DNA of 64,000 bases from Ruegeria sp. AD91A (GTDB lineage: Bacteria > Pseudomonadota > Alphaproteobacteria > Rhodobacterales > Rhodobacteraceae). Below, one piece after another: positions 46,357-55,808 of this stretch. The notes under the pieces were generated by a model. It worked only from the letters and a program-made list of their open reading frames with translations. It had not been told where the DNA came from and ran no database searches. The position numbers and the translations under genes are program-made. Numbering within the stretch: the first letter of the stretch is position 1; each line of letters opens with the position of its first letter. The stretch is taken from NCBI RefSeq assembly GCF_003443535.1, contig NZ_CP031946.1, forward strand, positions 1,984,001 to 2,048,000, in the 5' to 3' direction.

Positions 46357-47067
46357 TCAGTCTTTGCGGCGGAAGGTCAGGTAATGGGGCGTGCGACCTT
46401 CGCGCAAGGCCTTCTGCTCGTAGCGCGTGGAAATCCAGTCCTCCCACGGCTCGCGCCAATCTGCGGGGCGTTCGGCCAACCACTCGAACCCGGCGCGGGG
46501 GACTTCCTCCAGTGTCTGCCGCACATAGTCGGGGATGTCCGTAGCGACCCGGAAGATCGATCCGGGTTTCAATACCTTCGCCAACGGCTCAAGATGTTCC
46601 GGTGTCACGAAACGGCGACGATGATGCCGGGTTTTGGGCCACGGATCGGGATACAGAAGAAAGGCGCGCGATATACTGGCCTCTGGCAGCACGTCGAATA
46701 GGTCGCGGGCATCGCCGGGATGCACGGCAAGGTTCTCAACCCCGGCCTGTCGGATTTTGCCCAGCAGCATGGCAACGCCGTTGATATAGGGCTCCGCCCC
46801 GATGATGCCGATGTCGGGGTTGCTTTGCGCCTGATGAATCAGATGTTCGCCGCCGCCAAAGCCGATTTCCAGCCACACCGGCTTACCGCCGAACAACTTG
46901 TTCAAGTCCAGCGGCCTGCGCTCAGGGTTGGTGTCCCAGTCCACCGCGCCGGGCGACAAAGCAGCCAGATCTTCGTTCAGATAGGTCTTTTGGCTGGGCT
47001 TCAGGGTCTTGCCCTTGAAGCGGCCATAGAAATTTCTGCGCGGGCGTTGTGGAGTCTCGGTGCTCAT
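46357..47067 (-). CDS. trmB: tRNA (guanine-N7)-methyltransferase
   Basis: A 236-residue SAM-dependent enzyme methylating G46 of tRNA. The SAM motif is [15 protein letters not shown], with [17 protein letters not shown], the hallmark of TrmB. The N-terminus [20 protein letters not shown] is the alphaproteobacterial form. The start at 47067 is one of two ATG codons (47079 is the other), neither with a strong ribosome site. It lies 58 bases downstream of the metK terminator and upstream of aroA on the same strand. Confidence 0.93.
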   Translation of the reverse strand: MSTETPQRPRRNFYGRFKGKTLKPSQKTYLNEDLAALSPGAVDWDTNPERRPLDLNKLFGGKPVWLEIGFGGGEHLIHQAQSNPDIGIIGAEPYINGVAMLLGKIRQAGVENLAVHPGDARDLFDVLPEASISRAFLLYPDPWPKTRHHRRRFVTPEHLEPLAKVLKPGSIFRVATDIPDYVRQTLEEVPRAGFEWLAERPADWREPWEDWISTRYEQKALREGRTPHYLTFRRKD

Positions 47068-47124
47068 GGCCGTCGCCATACTGCGCGCCAGAGAACGTTG
47101 CAAGGGGCGCGGTACGCACAAGGT

Positions 47125-47151
47125 AAAAGCGCGCCCTGAAAGGCGCGCTTT
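47125..47151 (-). terminator. Rho-independent terminator after metK
   Basis: On the minus strand AAGCGCGCC-TTTCA-GGGCGCGCTTTT forms a strong hairpin ending in T. It lies 13 bases beyond the metK stop and before trmB. Confidence 0.88.
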
Positions 47152-47163
47152 GTGTTGTTCAGA

Positions 47164-48345
47164 TCAGACCGCGGACTTCAACGCATCGACCAGATCGGTG
47201 CGCTCCCAGCTGAAACCACCGTCTTCACTCGGCTGGCGACCAAAGTGGCCATAAGCCGCTGTACGTTGGTAGATCGGCTTATTCAGCTGAAGATGCTGGC
47301 GAATGCCTCGCGGCGTCAGATCCATGACCTCACCCACGGCTTTCTCGATTGCCGCATCCGCCAATTGGCCGGTACCATGCGTGTCGGCATAGATCGACAG
47401 CGGCTTGGACACGCCAATCGCATAGCTCAGCTGAATCGTGCAGCGTTCGGCCATGCCAGCCGCCACGACGTTTTTGGCCAGATAGCGTGCTGCGTATGCT
47501 GCCGAACGGTCAACCTTGGTCGGGTCTTTGCCCGAGAACGCGCCGCCGCCATGCGGGGCCGCGCCGCCATAGGTGTCCACGATGATCTTGCGCCCGGTCA
47601 GGCCCGCGTCACCATCCGGTCCGCCGATAACGAATTTGCCGGTCGGGTTGACGTGCCATTCGGTTTCAGCCGACAGCCAGCCGTCAGGCAGGGTTTCACG
47701 GATATAGGGCTCGACGATGGCGCGGATATCATCCGAAGACAACGCTTCATCCAGGTGCTGCGTAGACAGAACGATCGAGCTAACGCCGACCGGCTTGCCG
47801 TCGCGATAAACGACTGACAGCTGCGACTTTGCATCGGGGCCCAAAGCGGGTTCGGTGCCGTTCTTGCGTACTTCCGCGAGACGCCGCAGGATAGCGTGCG
47901 AATACTGGATCGGTGCAGGCATCAGCTCCGGAGTTTCAGTCGTGGCATAACCAAACATGATGCCCTGGTCGCCGGCACCCTCGTCCTTGTTGTCCGCAGC
48001 ATCAACGCCCTGAGCGATATGGGCGGATTGTTCATGCAGCAGGTTGGTTACCTCGACAGTTTCGTGGTGAAACTTGTCCTGCTCGTAACCGATGTCTTTC
48101 ACACAATCACGAGCGATCTGTTCGATGCGCCCCATGTAATCGTGCAGCTTGTCTTGATCAGTCAGGCCTACTTCACCGCCAATCACAACCCGGTTGGTTG
48201 TTGCAAAGGTTTCGCAGGCCACACGGGCTTCTGGTTCTTCGTTTAGAAATGCATCAAGGACAGCATCCGAGATACGGTCGCAGACCTTGTCAGGATGCCC
48301 TTCGGAAACGGATTCCGAAGTAAATGTATAGTTCTGTCGGGACAT
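47164..48345 (-). CDS. metK: S-adenosylmethionine synthetase
   Basis: A 393-residue enzyme making SAM from methionine and [23 protein letters not shown] opens the protein, [12 protein letters not shown] is the ATP-binding motif, and [19 protein letters not shown] is the phosphate loop. It starts with ATG at 48345, seven bases after GGAGC, and that ribosome site is part of the upstream SAM/SAH riboswitch. A terminator closes the gene, so it is monocistronic apart from possible read-through from lnt. Confidence 0.97.
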   Translation of the reverse strand: MSRQNYTFTSESVSEGHPDKVCDRISDAVLDAFLNEEPEARVACETFATTNRVVIGGEVGLTDQDKLHDYMGRIEQIARDCVKDIGYEQDKFHHETVEVTNLLHEQSAHIAQGVDAADNKDEGAGDQGIMFGYATTETPELMPAPIQYSHAILRRLAEVRKNGTEPALGPDAKSQLSVVYRDGKPVGVSSIVLSTQHLDEALSSDDIRAIVEPYIRETLPDGWLSAETEWHVNPTGKFVIGGPDGDAGLTGRKIIVDTYGGAAPHGGGAFSGKDPTKVDRSAAYAARYLAKNVVAAGMAERCTIQLSYAIGVSKPLSIYADTHGTGQLADAAIEKAVGEVMDLTPRGIRQHLQLNKPIYQRTAAYGHFGRQPSEDGGFSWERTDLVDALKSAV

Positions 48346-48349
48346 AAAT

Positions 48350-48400
48350 GCGCTCCATTAGGGGTTTCTCCGTCACGCCAGGAAGCCGTTGTGACAGGTC
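48350..48400 (-). ncRNA. SAM/SAH riboswitch (metK leader)
   Basis: Directly upstream of metK the minus strand reads TCACAACGGCTTCCTGGCGT then GACGGAGAAACCCCTAATGG, and GGAGCGC 5 bases before the ATG. The sequence ACGGCTTCCTGGCGTGAC followed by a short linker and a GGAGC ribosome site is the minimal fold of the SAM/SAH riboswitch (Rfam RF01727), which in Rhodobacterales sits before metK. GTCAC (48391-48395) can pair with GTGAC (48371-48375), and the ribosome site folds back in an H-type pseudoknot when SAM or SAH binds, shutting off translation. Structure is inferred by eye; a covariance search was not run. Confidence 0.87.
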
Positions 48401-48441
48401 ACAGACGCATACGCGCGCTTCAAGATGGGGTCAATCTCTAA

Positions 48442-49947
48442 TTATTTGCTCAGGCGACGGATGCTGAACCACACCAGCGCAGCAAGAAACAATAGCGCCG
48501 CAAGAACAGGGCTGTCCCCGATGCGGGAATAAACTGTTGGCTGTTGTGGCTGCGGCAGGATCGCATCCACGTATCCCGCCTTGCCTAAAGCCAATGAGGC
48601 CGTGACCTGACCCAGCGGGTCAATCATCGCCGATATTCCGGTATTGGCCGAGCGGATCATTGGCAGACCCTGCTCAATCGCCCTCATCCGGGCTTGTGCC
48701 AAGTGTTGAAACGGTCCCGAACGAGTTCCGAACCATGCGTCGTTGGTGATCTGCAACAGAAAGTCTGCCCGACCCGGCGCCCCGTTTACACCCTGCGGGA
48801 ACACGGCTTCGTAACAGATCAGAGGCAACGCCTTTCCCATTTTGCCAAAATCTAAGAGATCGGGCCCTGGCCCCGCGCTGAATCCATGCCCCGCTGTGGC
48901 CGCCAGCCCATAAATCCCAAAACGGCCCATCAAATCGCCAAGAGGTACATATTCTCCAAACGGGGCCAAATGGTGTTTGTCATATAGACCGCTCTGCCGC
49001 CCGGCTTCATCCAGATAGACCATCGAGTTAAAGATCCTCGGACCGTCTCCGCGCTGGATCCCCAAAACCACAGCCGTCCCCTGAGCTGCATCCGTGATGG
49101 AGGCCAAATACGGTTGTGCGCTGCCCAGCCAGGCCGGAACTGCGGTCTCGGGCCAGACGATCAGGTCCGGTCTGGGCAAAGCGGCGGAATACTCAATCTG
49201 ACGGGCGAAGAACAATGGCGCATACGCCGGGTCCCACTTTTGGTGCTGCGGCGCGTTGGGCTGAACAATACGAACTGTGTGCGGGCCGTCCTGAACCCTT
49301 GGCCGTATCGACGCATAGCCCATCGTCAGGACTACCATCACAGCTGCAAAACTCAGTGGCCGGGCCAGCGCCTGCAAGCGTCTTTCTTGAACCAATGCTG
49401 CCCCTATTGGAAACGCCACGGCATATGTCAGCGCATTTAGGCCATACGGCCCCACCAGAGACAGCAACTGCGCCATAGGTGTATCCACCCAGATTTGCGC
49501 CACACCGGCCCATGGGAACCCGGTCAGTACGTAACCCCGAGCCAGTTCGGCCAGAGACAGCGTCACAACCAGAAAAATGCTTTGTCCCATGGCCGTTGCG
49601 CCGAAATGTCGTGATAGTCGAAACGCGACAGCCCAGAACAAGGCAAGCCCGCCGGCCATAAACACCAGCGCAAACGGTGCCATCCAGGCATGGCGCTCTG
49701 CGTCCACCTGAAAAGGCTCGATGATCCAGCTGAGTGCATGCGCAAAATAGCCGGTGGCGAAATACCAGCCGACCCAGCCCGCGCGAGCGCGGGTTTCACT
49801 GGCAAGGAAAACCGGAACGATCAAAATCAGCGCAAGAACCGCAGCGCCCCAATGCCCATGCGGTGCTTGACCAAAAGCACCGATCGCGCCCAGAGCGGCG
49901 GAGGCGAACAATCTAAACGATAACGGCCAGCCCCGGACAGGCGTCAT
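48442..49947 (-). CDS. lnt: Apolipoprotein N-acyltransferase
   Basis: A 501-residue inner-membrane enzyme that adds the third acyl chain to lipoproteins. Five or six N-terminal membrane helices lead into a nitrilase-type periplasmic domain with the Glu-Lys-Cys triad: VWPETAVPAWL, YDKHHLAPFGEYVP and PLICYEAVFPQG. A last helix (SPVLAALLFLAALVWF) closes the chain. It starts within the corC stop (ATGA overlap). Together with metK and corC it keeps the order common in Rhodobacteraceae. Confidence 0.95.
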   Translation of the reverse strand: MTPVRGWPLSFRLFASAALGAIGAFGQAPHGHWGAAVLALILIVPVFLASETRARAGWVGWYFATGYFAHALSWIIEPFQVDAERHAWMAPFALVFMAGGLALFWAVAFRLSRHFGATAMGQSIFLVVTLSLAELARGYVLTGFPWAGVAQIWVDTPMAQLLSLVGPYGLNALTYAVAFPIGAALVQERRLQALARPLSFAAVMVVLTMGYASIRPRVQDGPHTVRIVQPNAPQHQKWDPAYAPLFFARQIEYSAALPRPDLIVWPETAVPAWLGSAQPYLASITDAAQGTAVVLGIQRGDGPRIFNSMVYLDEAGRQSGLYDKHHLAPFGEYVPLGDLMGRFGIYGLAATAGHGFSAGPGPDLLDFGKMGKALPLICYEAVFPQGVNGAPGRADFLLQITNDAWFGTRSGPFQHLAQARMRAIEQGLPMIRSANTGISAMIDPLGQVTASLALGKAGYVDAILPQPQQPTVYSRIGDSPVLAALLFLAALVWFSIRRLSK

Positions 49948-50831
49948 GCAGCAACGTCCGGTAGCATGACGCGCAACCGTTTGATGCGCCGCGGGTCGGC
50001 GTCAACCACTTCGAATTCCGGGCCTTCAGGATGGATCACGACCTCGCCGCGCGCCGGAACACGCCCGGACAGCATGAAAACAAGCCCGCCCAGCGTATCG
50101 ATGTCTTCTTCATCCACGTCCTCATGGCTGGTCAGGGACCGGCCGATCTCAGCCTCGAAGTCCTCAAGCGGCACACGAGCCTGCACCAGGTAGCAGCCCG
50201 GCTTTTCCTGCACCCAGAGCTGATCTTCGGCTGCATCATGTTCGTCCGCGATCTCACCTACGACCTGTTCTATCAGGTCTTCGATTGTCAGCAGCCCATC
50301 CACGCCGCCATACTCATCAATCACCAACGCCATATGGCGACGTTCGGTCTGCATCTTGGTCAGCAGGACACCAATTGGCATCGAAGGCGGCACGAACAGA
50401 AGCGTGCGCAACATAGATTTCAGGTCAAACTTGTCCGCACCGCCATTGAAACCATGGGTCAGTGCGAAATCCTTGAGGTGAACAAAGCCCAGCGGCGTAT
50501 CCAGTGTTCCTTCATAGACCGGGATTCTGGACAATCCACTGTCCCGTAACACATCTGCCAGTTCATCCTTGGTGATGGTAGAAGGGACCGCGATGATCTC
50601 AGCCGTGGGAATGGCCACGTCTTCGACGCGCATCCGGCGCAGGTTCATCATCCCACGGGGCTGAGCCACCGCTGCACTCTGCCCGTTTACCACCGGGTTT
50701 TGTTGACTCTCTTGACCCGAGAACGCATCGAAAATTCGGGAAATAAACCCGCTTTTCTCTTGAGTATTATTGCTGCTGTCCGGAGATTGCGCGCTTTGCG
50801 CCGCCCTAGAACTGCCGTCTGTTTCGCCCAT
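49944..50831 (-). CDS. CorC/hemolysin-family CBS-domain protein
   Basis: A 295-residue cytoplasmic protein. After a low-complexity Ser/Gln-rich N-terminus come two CBS domains (about residues 65-190) with VEDVAIPTAEIIAVPSTITK, and DEYGGVDGLLTIEDLIEQVV. The C-terminal transporter-associated (CorC_HlyC) domain contains DTLGGLVFMLSGRVPARGEV. The family is linked to Co/Mg efflux and sometimes called TlyC hemolysin; the ion role is inferred. It overlaps lnt by 4 bases and follows ybeY. Confidence 0.88.
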   Translation of the reverse strand: MGETDGSSRAAQSAQSPDSSNNTQEKSGFISRIFDAFSGQESQQNPVVNGQSAAVAQPRGMMNLRRMRVEDVAIPTAEIIAVPSTITKDELADVLRDSGLSRIPVYEGTLDTPLGFVHLKDFALTHGFNGGADKFDLKSMLRTLLFVPPSMPIGVLLTKMQTERRHMALVIDEYGGVDGLLTIEDLIEQVVGEIADEHDAAEDQLWVQEKPGCYLVQARVPLEDFEAEIGRSLTSHEDVDEEDIDTLGGLVFMLSGRVPARGEVVIHPEGPEFEVVDADPRRIKRLRVMLPDVAA

Positions 50832-50867
50832 TACCTTGTTCCAACTAATCGGGTCACCTGACCCACT

Positions 50868-51362
50868 TCATACCTTATATGGGTCATCTATACCTAACTT
50901 GCCAAGTATCTCGACCTCAATCCCTTCCATCAGAGCGGCATCGGGGTCACGAATGTGATCATATCCCAGCAAATGCAACGTTCCGTGGACAAGCAGATGA
51001 ACGACGTGATCGTCAAAGTCCTTGCCTGCCTCATCGGCCTCTCGTGCACATGTGTCGAAGGAAATTGCAATATCACCCAGAGGGATTTCACCGGTGAAAT
51101 CCGGCTCGGGCGGTTGGGGCACTTGTCCGGCTTGGTCCGGGGACAAATCTTCAGCCGGCCAGCTCAGAACGTTGGTTTCGGTTGGTTTGCCGCGAAACTC
51201 GGCATTCAGTTCCGAAATGCGCGCGTCATCGCAACCCAGAACGCTGACCTCGCAACACCCCGGGTCCAGTTCCGCATAGGACAGAACCGCAGAGATCGCC
51301 TGCCGCGACAAAGACTCAAGCCCCTGCCACCGGTCGTCTTCGACAGTGAGTTCCAAATTCAT
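50868..51362 (-). CDS. ybeY: Endoribonuclease YbeY (rRNA maturation factor)
   Basis: A 164-residue zinc endoribonuclease for 16S rRNA maturation and ribosome quality control. The metal-binding signature HGTLHLLGYDH (H-x3-H-x5-H) is intact near the C-terminus. I prefer the ATG at 51362, giving the family N-terminus MNLELTVEDDRWQ, over a GTG at 51398 that abuts the phoH stop; neither has a strong ribosome site. It is in the conserved order phoH, ybeY, corC. Confidence 0.92.
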   Translation of the reverse strand: MNLELTVEDDRWQGLESLSRQAISAVLSYAELDPGCCEVSVLGCDDARISELNAEFRGKPTETNVLSWPAEDLSPDQAGQVPQPPEPDFTGEIPLGDIAISFDTCAREADEAGKDFDDHVVHLLVHGTLHLLGYDHIRDPDAALMEGIEVEILGKLGIDDPYKV

Positions 51363-51398
51363 TTTATCGTACAACAGCCCTGTGAATGAGCCTTGCAC

Positions 51399-52421
51399 TC
51401 AACTGGTTTCGCGGCCCGCATCAGCCTCATACGCCTCGATGATCGCGGCCACAAGCGGGTGACGCACCACATCCTTCGACGTGAAATAGTTGAAACTGAT
51501 ATTGGGAATCGTTTTCAACAGTCTTTCCGCATCCTGGAGCCCAGACTGAACGCCGCGTGGCAAATCCACCTGAGACCTGTCGCCGGTGATTACCATGCGG
51601 CTGCCCTCGCCCAGACGAGTCAGGAACATCTTCATCTGCATGGTCGTGGCGTTCTGTGCTTCGTCCAACACCACAAAAGCATTGGCCAACGTGCGTCCAC
51701 GCATGAACGCCAGCGGTGCTATTTCGATTCGTTTTTCCTCGATCAGCTTGGCCAGCTGCTTGCCGGGCAGGAAATCATTCAGCGCATCGTAAAGCGGCTG
51801 CATGTAGGGATCGACCTTGTCCTTCATGTCACCCGGTAGATAGCCCAGTTTCTCACCCGCCTCGACGGCGGGACGGCTCAGGATGATTCGATCCACATGT
51901 CCGCCAATAAACATCGACACACCAACAGCGACGGCAAGATAGGTTTTACCCGTGCCAGCTGGCCCGATGCCGAAGGCAAGCTCGTTTTGAAACAGTGACT
52001 GCACATAAGCCTTCTGGGCGTCCGTACGCGGTTCGACCAGTTTCTTGCGGGTCTTGATCTCGACTGAACCGCCCTTGAACATTTCAAGCTGGTCGCCGTC
52101 GCGGCTGCCGGTCCCCTGTTCCGAAACACCCATCCGCAGTTCCCGGTCCACGTCCGCGGCCTCAACCTCGCGCCCGCCTTCCAGCCGCGTGTAAAGGGAT
52201 TGCAGCACCTCAATAGCCTGCTTCTGAGCGTCTTCATCGCCCATCACGACAAGCTGATTGCCGCGGCGTACGATCTGGACGGAAAGCTTGCTTTCGATGT
52301 CGGTCAGATTGCGGTCGAATTCGCCACACAGGTCAATCAACAATCGGTTGTCGGGAAACTCTACAAACGCCTCGCGTTGGGGCATTTCATCTTGCGGTGG
52401 GGTCAGGGCACCGATGGCCAA
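51399..52421 (-). CDS. phoH: PhoH-like P-loop ATPase (PhoL)
   Basis: A 340-residue cytoplasmic ATPase. The Walker A motif is GIGPAGTGKTYLA, Walker B is AFVVLDEAQNATTMQMKMFL, and SRMVITGDRSQVDLP is the sensor region, all typical of PhoH. I place the start at the TTG at 52421, where AGGAGAACGGA lies upstream; the published-type N-terminus ALTPPQDEMPQREAF fits, and the longer frame has no ribosome site. PhoH/PhoL is thought to act with YbeY in RNA metabolism, and the two are adjacent here. Confidence 0.92.
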   Translation of the reverse strand: MAIGALTPPQDEMPQREAFVEFPDNRLLIDLCGEFDRNLTDIESKLSVQIVRRGNQLVVMGDEDAQKQAIEVLQSLYTRLEGGREVEAADVDRELRMGVSEQGTGSRDGDQLEMFKGGSVEIKTRKKLVEPRTDAQKAYVQSLFQNELAFGIGPAGTGKTYLAVAVGVSMFIGGHVDRIILSRPAVEAGEKLGYLPGDMKDKVDPYMQPLYDALNDFLPGKQLAKLIEEKRIEIAPLAFMRGRTLANAFVVLDEAQNATTMQMKMFLTRLGEGSRMVITGDRSQVDLPRGVQSGLQDAERLLKTIPNISFNYFTSKDVVRHPLVAAIIEAYEADAGRETS

Positions 52422-52557
52422 TCCGTTCTCCTGTCTTGGCAGTTCACCCCGAGCGTAGACAACAAATCTCGGTGGGCGCAAGCCACAGTTTCAAAAATAA
52501 ACCCACAGATGACAAAAGCGCCGATCACATAAAAGGAAAATGCCAGTCAGACGCGCA

Positions 52558-53322
52558 TCAGAAAGTATAGTTCAACCCGAATCTCAAACCGCCGTATTTC
52601 GGTGTCGACTTTGTGGAAAAGCCGGAACCGAATTGAATGTCTTCGGATTTGAACTGGACGTATTCGTATTCGCCGGTGACTGACCAATTGTCGGTCAGCT
52701 TGTGTTCGGCACCGATGCTTGCGGTGTATCCGCCCCGCCTGTCCGACGCCGAAAAGCTCTGGACCGAAGTTCCCGATGTGATGCTGTTGGTCGTTTCAAC
52801 ATCGCCCCACAGATAACCGACACTGAAAAAGTAGAGAACCCGACCGTTTCGGCTTGTCAGGCCGCTTCGATATCTGAGGGACAAAACGTCAGATATCTCT
52901 GCCTCACCCTGAACGTTCGAACTGCCGATCTGGGCCCTGACACTATCGTCCAAGGATCCGAAATCATATCCGACTTCAAAACCGTAGACAAAATCACGGC
53001 CACCCCTGGAGGGCAAAACACCGCGCCAACCACCGCGAAAGCCACCATAGGCTCCGGATACGTTCAGGTCGCCAATATCAAACAGCCCGGCGGGTGTTCT
53101 CAGTCCAAATCGATCATCCCCGCCCGAGCCATAGCCGCCGGAAACCCCCAGGTAAAATGCACTGACGTCACTGCTGAATTTCTTGGGGCTAATTACAACT
53201 GGATCGCCTGTTTTGCCCTTCAAATCCCCGGCGATCGTCGCGCTGGCAAGTAGAGTGACCGCGGAAGCCACGGGCAAGGTTTTCACCAGGCTCAAGGCCC
53301 TGAAGCTCTTCAAGATTGACAC
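52558..53322 (-). CDS. Small outer-membrane beta-barrel protein
   Basis: A 254-residue protein with a signal peptide (LVKTLPVASAVTLLASATIA-GDL) and an eight-stranded-type barrel: FYLGVSGGYGSGGDD, YGGFRGGWRGVLPSRGG, FVYGFEVGYDFGSLDD, YFFSVGYLWGDVET and a terminal GLRFGLNYTF, which ends in Phe like outer-membrane proteins. It resembles the Omp25/Omp31-like opacity family of alphaproteobacteria. A GTG at 53322 follows GGAGGTACGA; an ATG at 53334 is an alternative. It interrupts the conserved miaB-phoH pair. Confidence 0.78.
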   Translation of the reverse strand: MSILKSFRALSLVKTLPVASAVTLLASATIAGDLKGKTGDPVVISPKKFSSDVSAFYLGVSGGYGSGGDDRFGLRTPAGLFDIGDLNVSGAYGGFRGGWRGVLPSRGGRDFVYGFEVGYDFGSLDDSVRAQIGSSNVQGEAEISDVLSLRYRSGLTSRNGRVLYFFSVGYLWGDVETTNSITSGTSVQSFSASDRRGGYTASIGAEHKLTDNWSVTGEYEYVQFKSEDIQFGSGFSTKSTPKYGGLRFGLNYTF

Positions 53323-53495
53323 TCGTACCTCCATCACTCCGATCTCCGGATCGGTGCATAATCGTTTTTTAGACGCAAAAACTGGCGCCCGAAAAAACAT
53401 GGCTCCTCTCGGAGCATAGTTCCAAGCAATAAATCAAGGGTAAATTTTGGAAACAAACACCAACTATGGTGCTTGAACGGCGGAATCTCACCGAC

Positions 53496-54815
53496 TCAGA
53501 GCAATTCACCGGCCAAAGAGTTGGCGCCCGACTCGGTGATCCGGACCTCTTTCAGATCACCAACGGCAATCTCGGGGCCTTTTACGTGAACCGAATGAAG
53601 ATACTCGGATTTTCCGACCATTTGACCAGGCAGGCGGCCCGGTTTTTCAAACAAGACGCGGACTGTACGGCCAACCATACCGTCCTGAATTTCCCTTTGG
53701 TGTCGCGTGATAAGGGCCTGAAGGCGCTGTAACCGTTCATCCGCCGCAGCCGGATCAACCTGAGCCCGCTCGGCCGCAGGTGTTCCCGGGCGTGTGGAGT
53801 ATTTGAATGAATAGGCGTAGCCGTATTTGACCTCTTCAACCAAATCCATCGTTGCCTGAAAATCCTCTTCGGCTTCCTCGGGGAAGCCGACGATGAAATC
53901 CCCTGACATCACGATATCCGGGCGCGCTGCACGAATGCGCTCGATCAGGCGCAGATAGCTCTCTGCCGTGTGACTGCGATTCATCCGCTTGAGAATACGG
54001 TCCGAGCCCGACTGAACCGGCAGGTGCAGATACGGCATCAGCTTGTCACAGGTGCCATGCGCCTCGATCAGGTCATCCGCCATGTCATTTGGGTGCGACG
54101 TGGTAAAACGGATTCGCTCCAGTCCGTCGACCTTGTTCAGTTCCCAGATCAAACCCGCCAGGGTCATGTCACCATTCACCCCGGCCCCATGATAGGCGTT
54201 GACGTTCTGCCCCAATAAGGTGATCTCGCGCACACCGCGTTCGACCAAATCGTGGGCTTCACGGATGATGCGATCCGCCGGACGGCTGACTTCAGCACCA
54301 CGGGTATAAGGCACGACGCAGAAGGCGCAGAACTTGTCGCAGCCTTCCTGAACCGTCAGAAACGCCGTCGGGCCGCGTTTGGCCTTGGGACGGTTTTTCA
54401 GCTTTTCGAACTTGTCTTCCTCGGGGAAGTCAGTGTCCAGCGCCTTTTCGCCCGCTCGGGTCTTGGCCTCCATCTCGGGCAGACGATGATAGCTTTGCGG
54501 ACCAACGACCAGATCAACCAGCGGCTGGCGGCGCATGATCTCTTCACCTTCGGCCTGCGCAACACATCCCGCCACACCGATTTTCAGGTCAGGCTTTTCG
54601 ACCTTCAGCCCCTTGAAGCGACCGAGTTCCGAATACACTTTCTCAGCCGCTTTTTCGCGGATGTGACAGGTGTTCAGCAGGATCATATCGGCATCATCAG
54701 GCGTCTTGGTTTCGACATAGCCCTGCCCGCCCAGCGCCTCGGACATGCGTTCGCTGTCATAGACATTCATCTGACAGCCATAAGTCTTGATAAACAGCTT
54801 CTTCGGTTCGGACAT
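53496..54815 (-). CDS. miaB: tRNA-2-methylthio-N6-isopentenyladenosine synthase
   Basis: A 439-residue radical-SAM methylthiotransferase acting on i6A37 of tRNA. The auxiliary cluster Cys are at 14, 50 and 84 ([27 protein letters not shown]), and the radical-SAM triad is Cys 159, 163 and 166 ([16 protein letters not shown]). A C-terminal TRAM domain follows. I start at 54815 ([17 protein letters not shown]); the upstream 24 codons do not match the family. It starts the minus-strand block that runs through lnt. Confidence 0.95.
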   Translation of the reverse strand: MSEPKKLFIKTYGCQMNVYDSERMSEALGGQGYVETKTPDDADMILLNTCHIREKAAEKVYSELGRFKGLKVEKPDLKIGVAGCVAQAEGEEIMRRQPLVDLVVGPQSYHRLPEMEAKTRAGEKALDTDFPEEDKFEKLKNRPKAKRGPTAFLTVQEGCDKFCAFCVVPYTRGAEVSRPADRIIREAHDLVERGVREITLLGQNVNAYHGAGVNGDMTLAGLIWELNKVDGLERIRFTTSHPNDMADDLIEAHGTCDKLMPYLHLPVQSGSDRILKRMNRSHTAESYLRLIERIRAARPDIVMSGDFIVGFPEEAEEDFQATMDLVEEVKYGYAYSFKYSTRPGTPAAERAQVDPAAADERLQRLQALITRHQREIQDGMVGRTVRVLFEKPGRLPGQMVGKSEYLHSVHVKGPEIAVGDLKEVRITESGANSLAGELL

Positions 54816-54938
54816 GGGACGGGCCTTTGCATTCGCTGGATCGGCGTCGTCTATACGCTTAGAACGCCGCTTGCAATGCGGGCGCAATTACCCGAATTTG
54901 GCAGGACTTTCCAGCAAAGCCGGACCCAAAAGCACCCG

Positions 54939-55802
54939 ATGACATACGATTCCCTCGACCATTTCCTTAAATCGGGCCAAGCCGCATTGGCCAAGGGCCC
55001 GGTTGCATTGATTTTTGCCGAGGACGAGGTGGAATTGGCCAGCACGCTGCATCATCATCTGATGCTGGGCTTCAAATCAGTCATCGTATTTGCGCCGGAC
55101 GAGTTTCATCTGACTGATGACCTGTCCGCCAAGGTCCATCGGGTCCGTTTGAAATGTGTTCCGCGGTTGGTTGTGTTTGAAACAATAAACAGGATCATTC
55201 AGGCCGCACCCGGTATCTGGATGTATTATTGCTACAACGCCGAATACCTGTTTTTTCCATATTGCGAAACACGCAGCGTGGGCGAGATGCTGGTCTTTCA
55301 CAGTGAAGAGCGTCGCAATGCGATGCTCAGCTATGTCCTCGACCTTTACGCAGAGGATCTGACCGCAAATCCCAACGGCGTGGCCCCAGATCAGGCCATG
55401 TTCGACAGCGCAGGGTATTACGCCCATACCCGCCACGACCCAAGCGGCCAACCGCTGGACCGTCAGGTAGATCTTTCCGGTGGGTTGCGGTGGCGATTCG
55501 AGGACCACATTCCTTACGAACGTCGCAGGATCGACCGCATCGCTTTGTTCAAGGCTCAAAAAAACTTGGTGCTGAGACCCGACCACACCTTTAACGAACC
55601 GGAATACAATACCTATTCCTGTCCCTGGCACCACAACTTAACGGCCGCTATCTGTTCCTTCCGGGCCGCGAAAGCTCTGAAATCCAATGCTGGGTCAACA
55701 TTTGACATCCGCAGCTTTCGCTGGCGCAATTCGGTGCCGTTTGAATGGCGGTCACGCCAGTTGCTGGATCTCGGGCTGATCGAATCAGGTCAGTGGTTCT
55801 GA
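54939..55802 (+). CDS. Conserved protein, possibly glycosyltransferase family 2-like
   Basis: A 287-residue soluble protein. The N-terminus (SLDHFLKSGQAALAKGPVAL, IFAEDEVELASTLHHHLML, FKSVIVFAPD) resembles the Rossmann-like head of a glycosyltransferase A-fold. The rest has many conserved Trp/Tyr/Arg/His: WMYYCYNAEYLFFPYCETRS, EERRNAMLSYVLDLYAEDL and YNTYSCPWHHNLTAAI. I recall close relatives in Rhodobacteraceae but cannot assign a reaction. The start at 54939 is set by composition, as the upstream extension reads antisense through miaB. There is no ribosome site to confirm it. Confidence 0.65.
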   Translation: MTYDSLDHFLKSGQAALAKGPVALIFAEDEVELASTLHHHLMLGFKSVIVFAPDEFHLTDDLSAKVHRVRLKCVPRLVVFETINRIIQAAPGIWMYYCYNAEYLFFPYCETRSVGEMLVFHSEERRNAMLSYVLDLYAEDLTANPNGVAPDQAMFDSAGYYAHTRHDPSGQPLDRQVDLSGGLRWRFEDHIPYERRRIDRIALFKAQKNLVLRPDHTFNEPEYNTYSCPWHHNLTAAICSFRAAKALKSNAGSTFDIRSFRWRNSVPFEWRSRQLLDLGLIESGQWF

Positions 55803-55808
55803 GCCGGC

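Noticed and set aside
51363..51398. GTG start for ybeY immediately after the phoH stop
   Set aside because: It would add twelve residues without family match; the internal ATG gives the usual YbeY N-terminus.
54252..54938. Long 5' extension of the glycosyltransferase-like frame
   Set aside because: It runs antisense through miaB with miaB-complementary composition; the conserved part begins at 54939.
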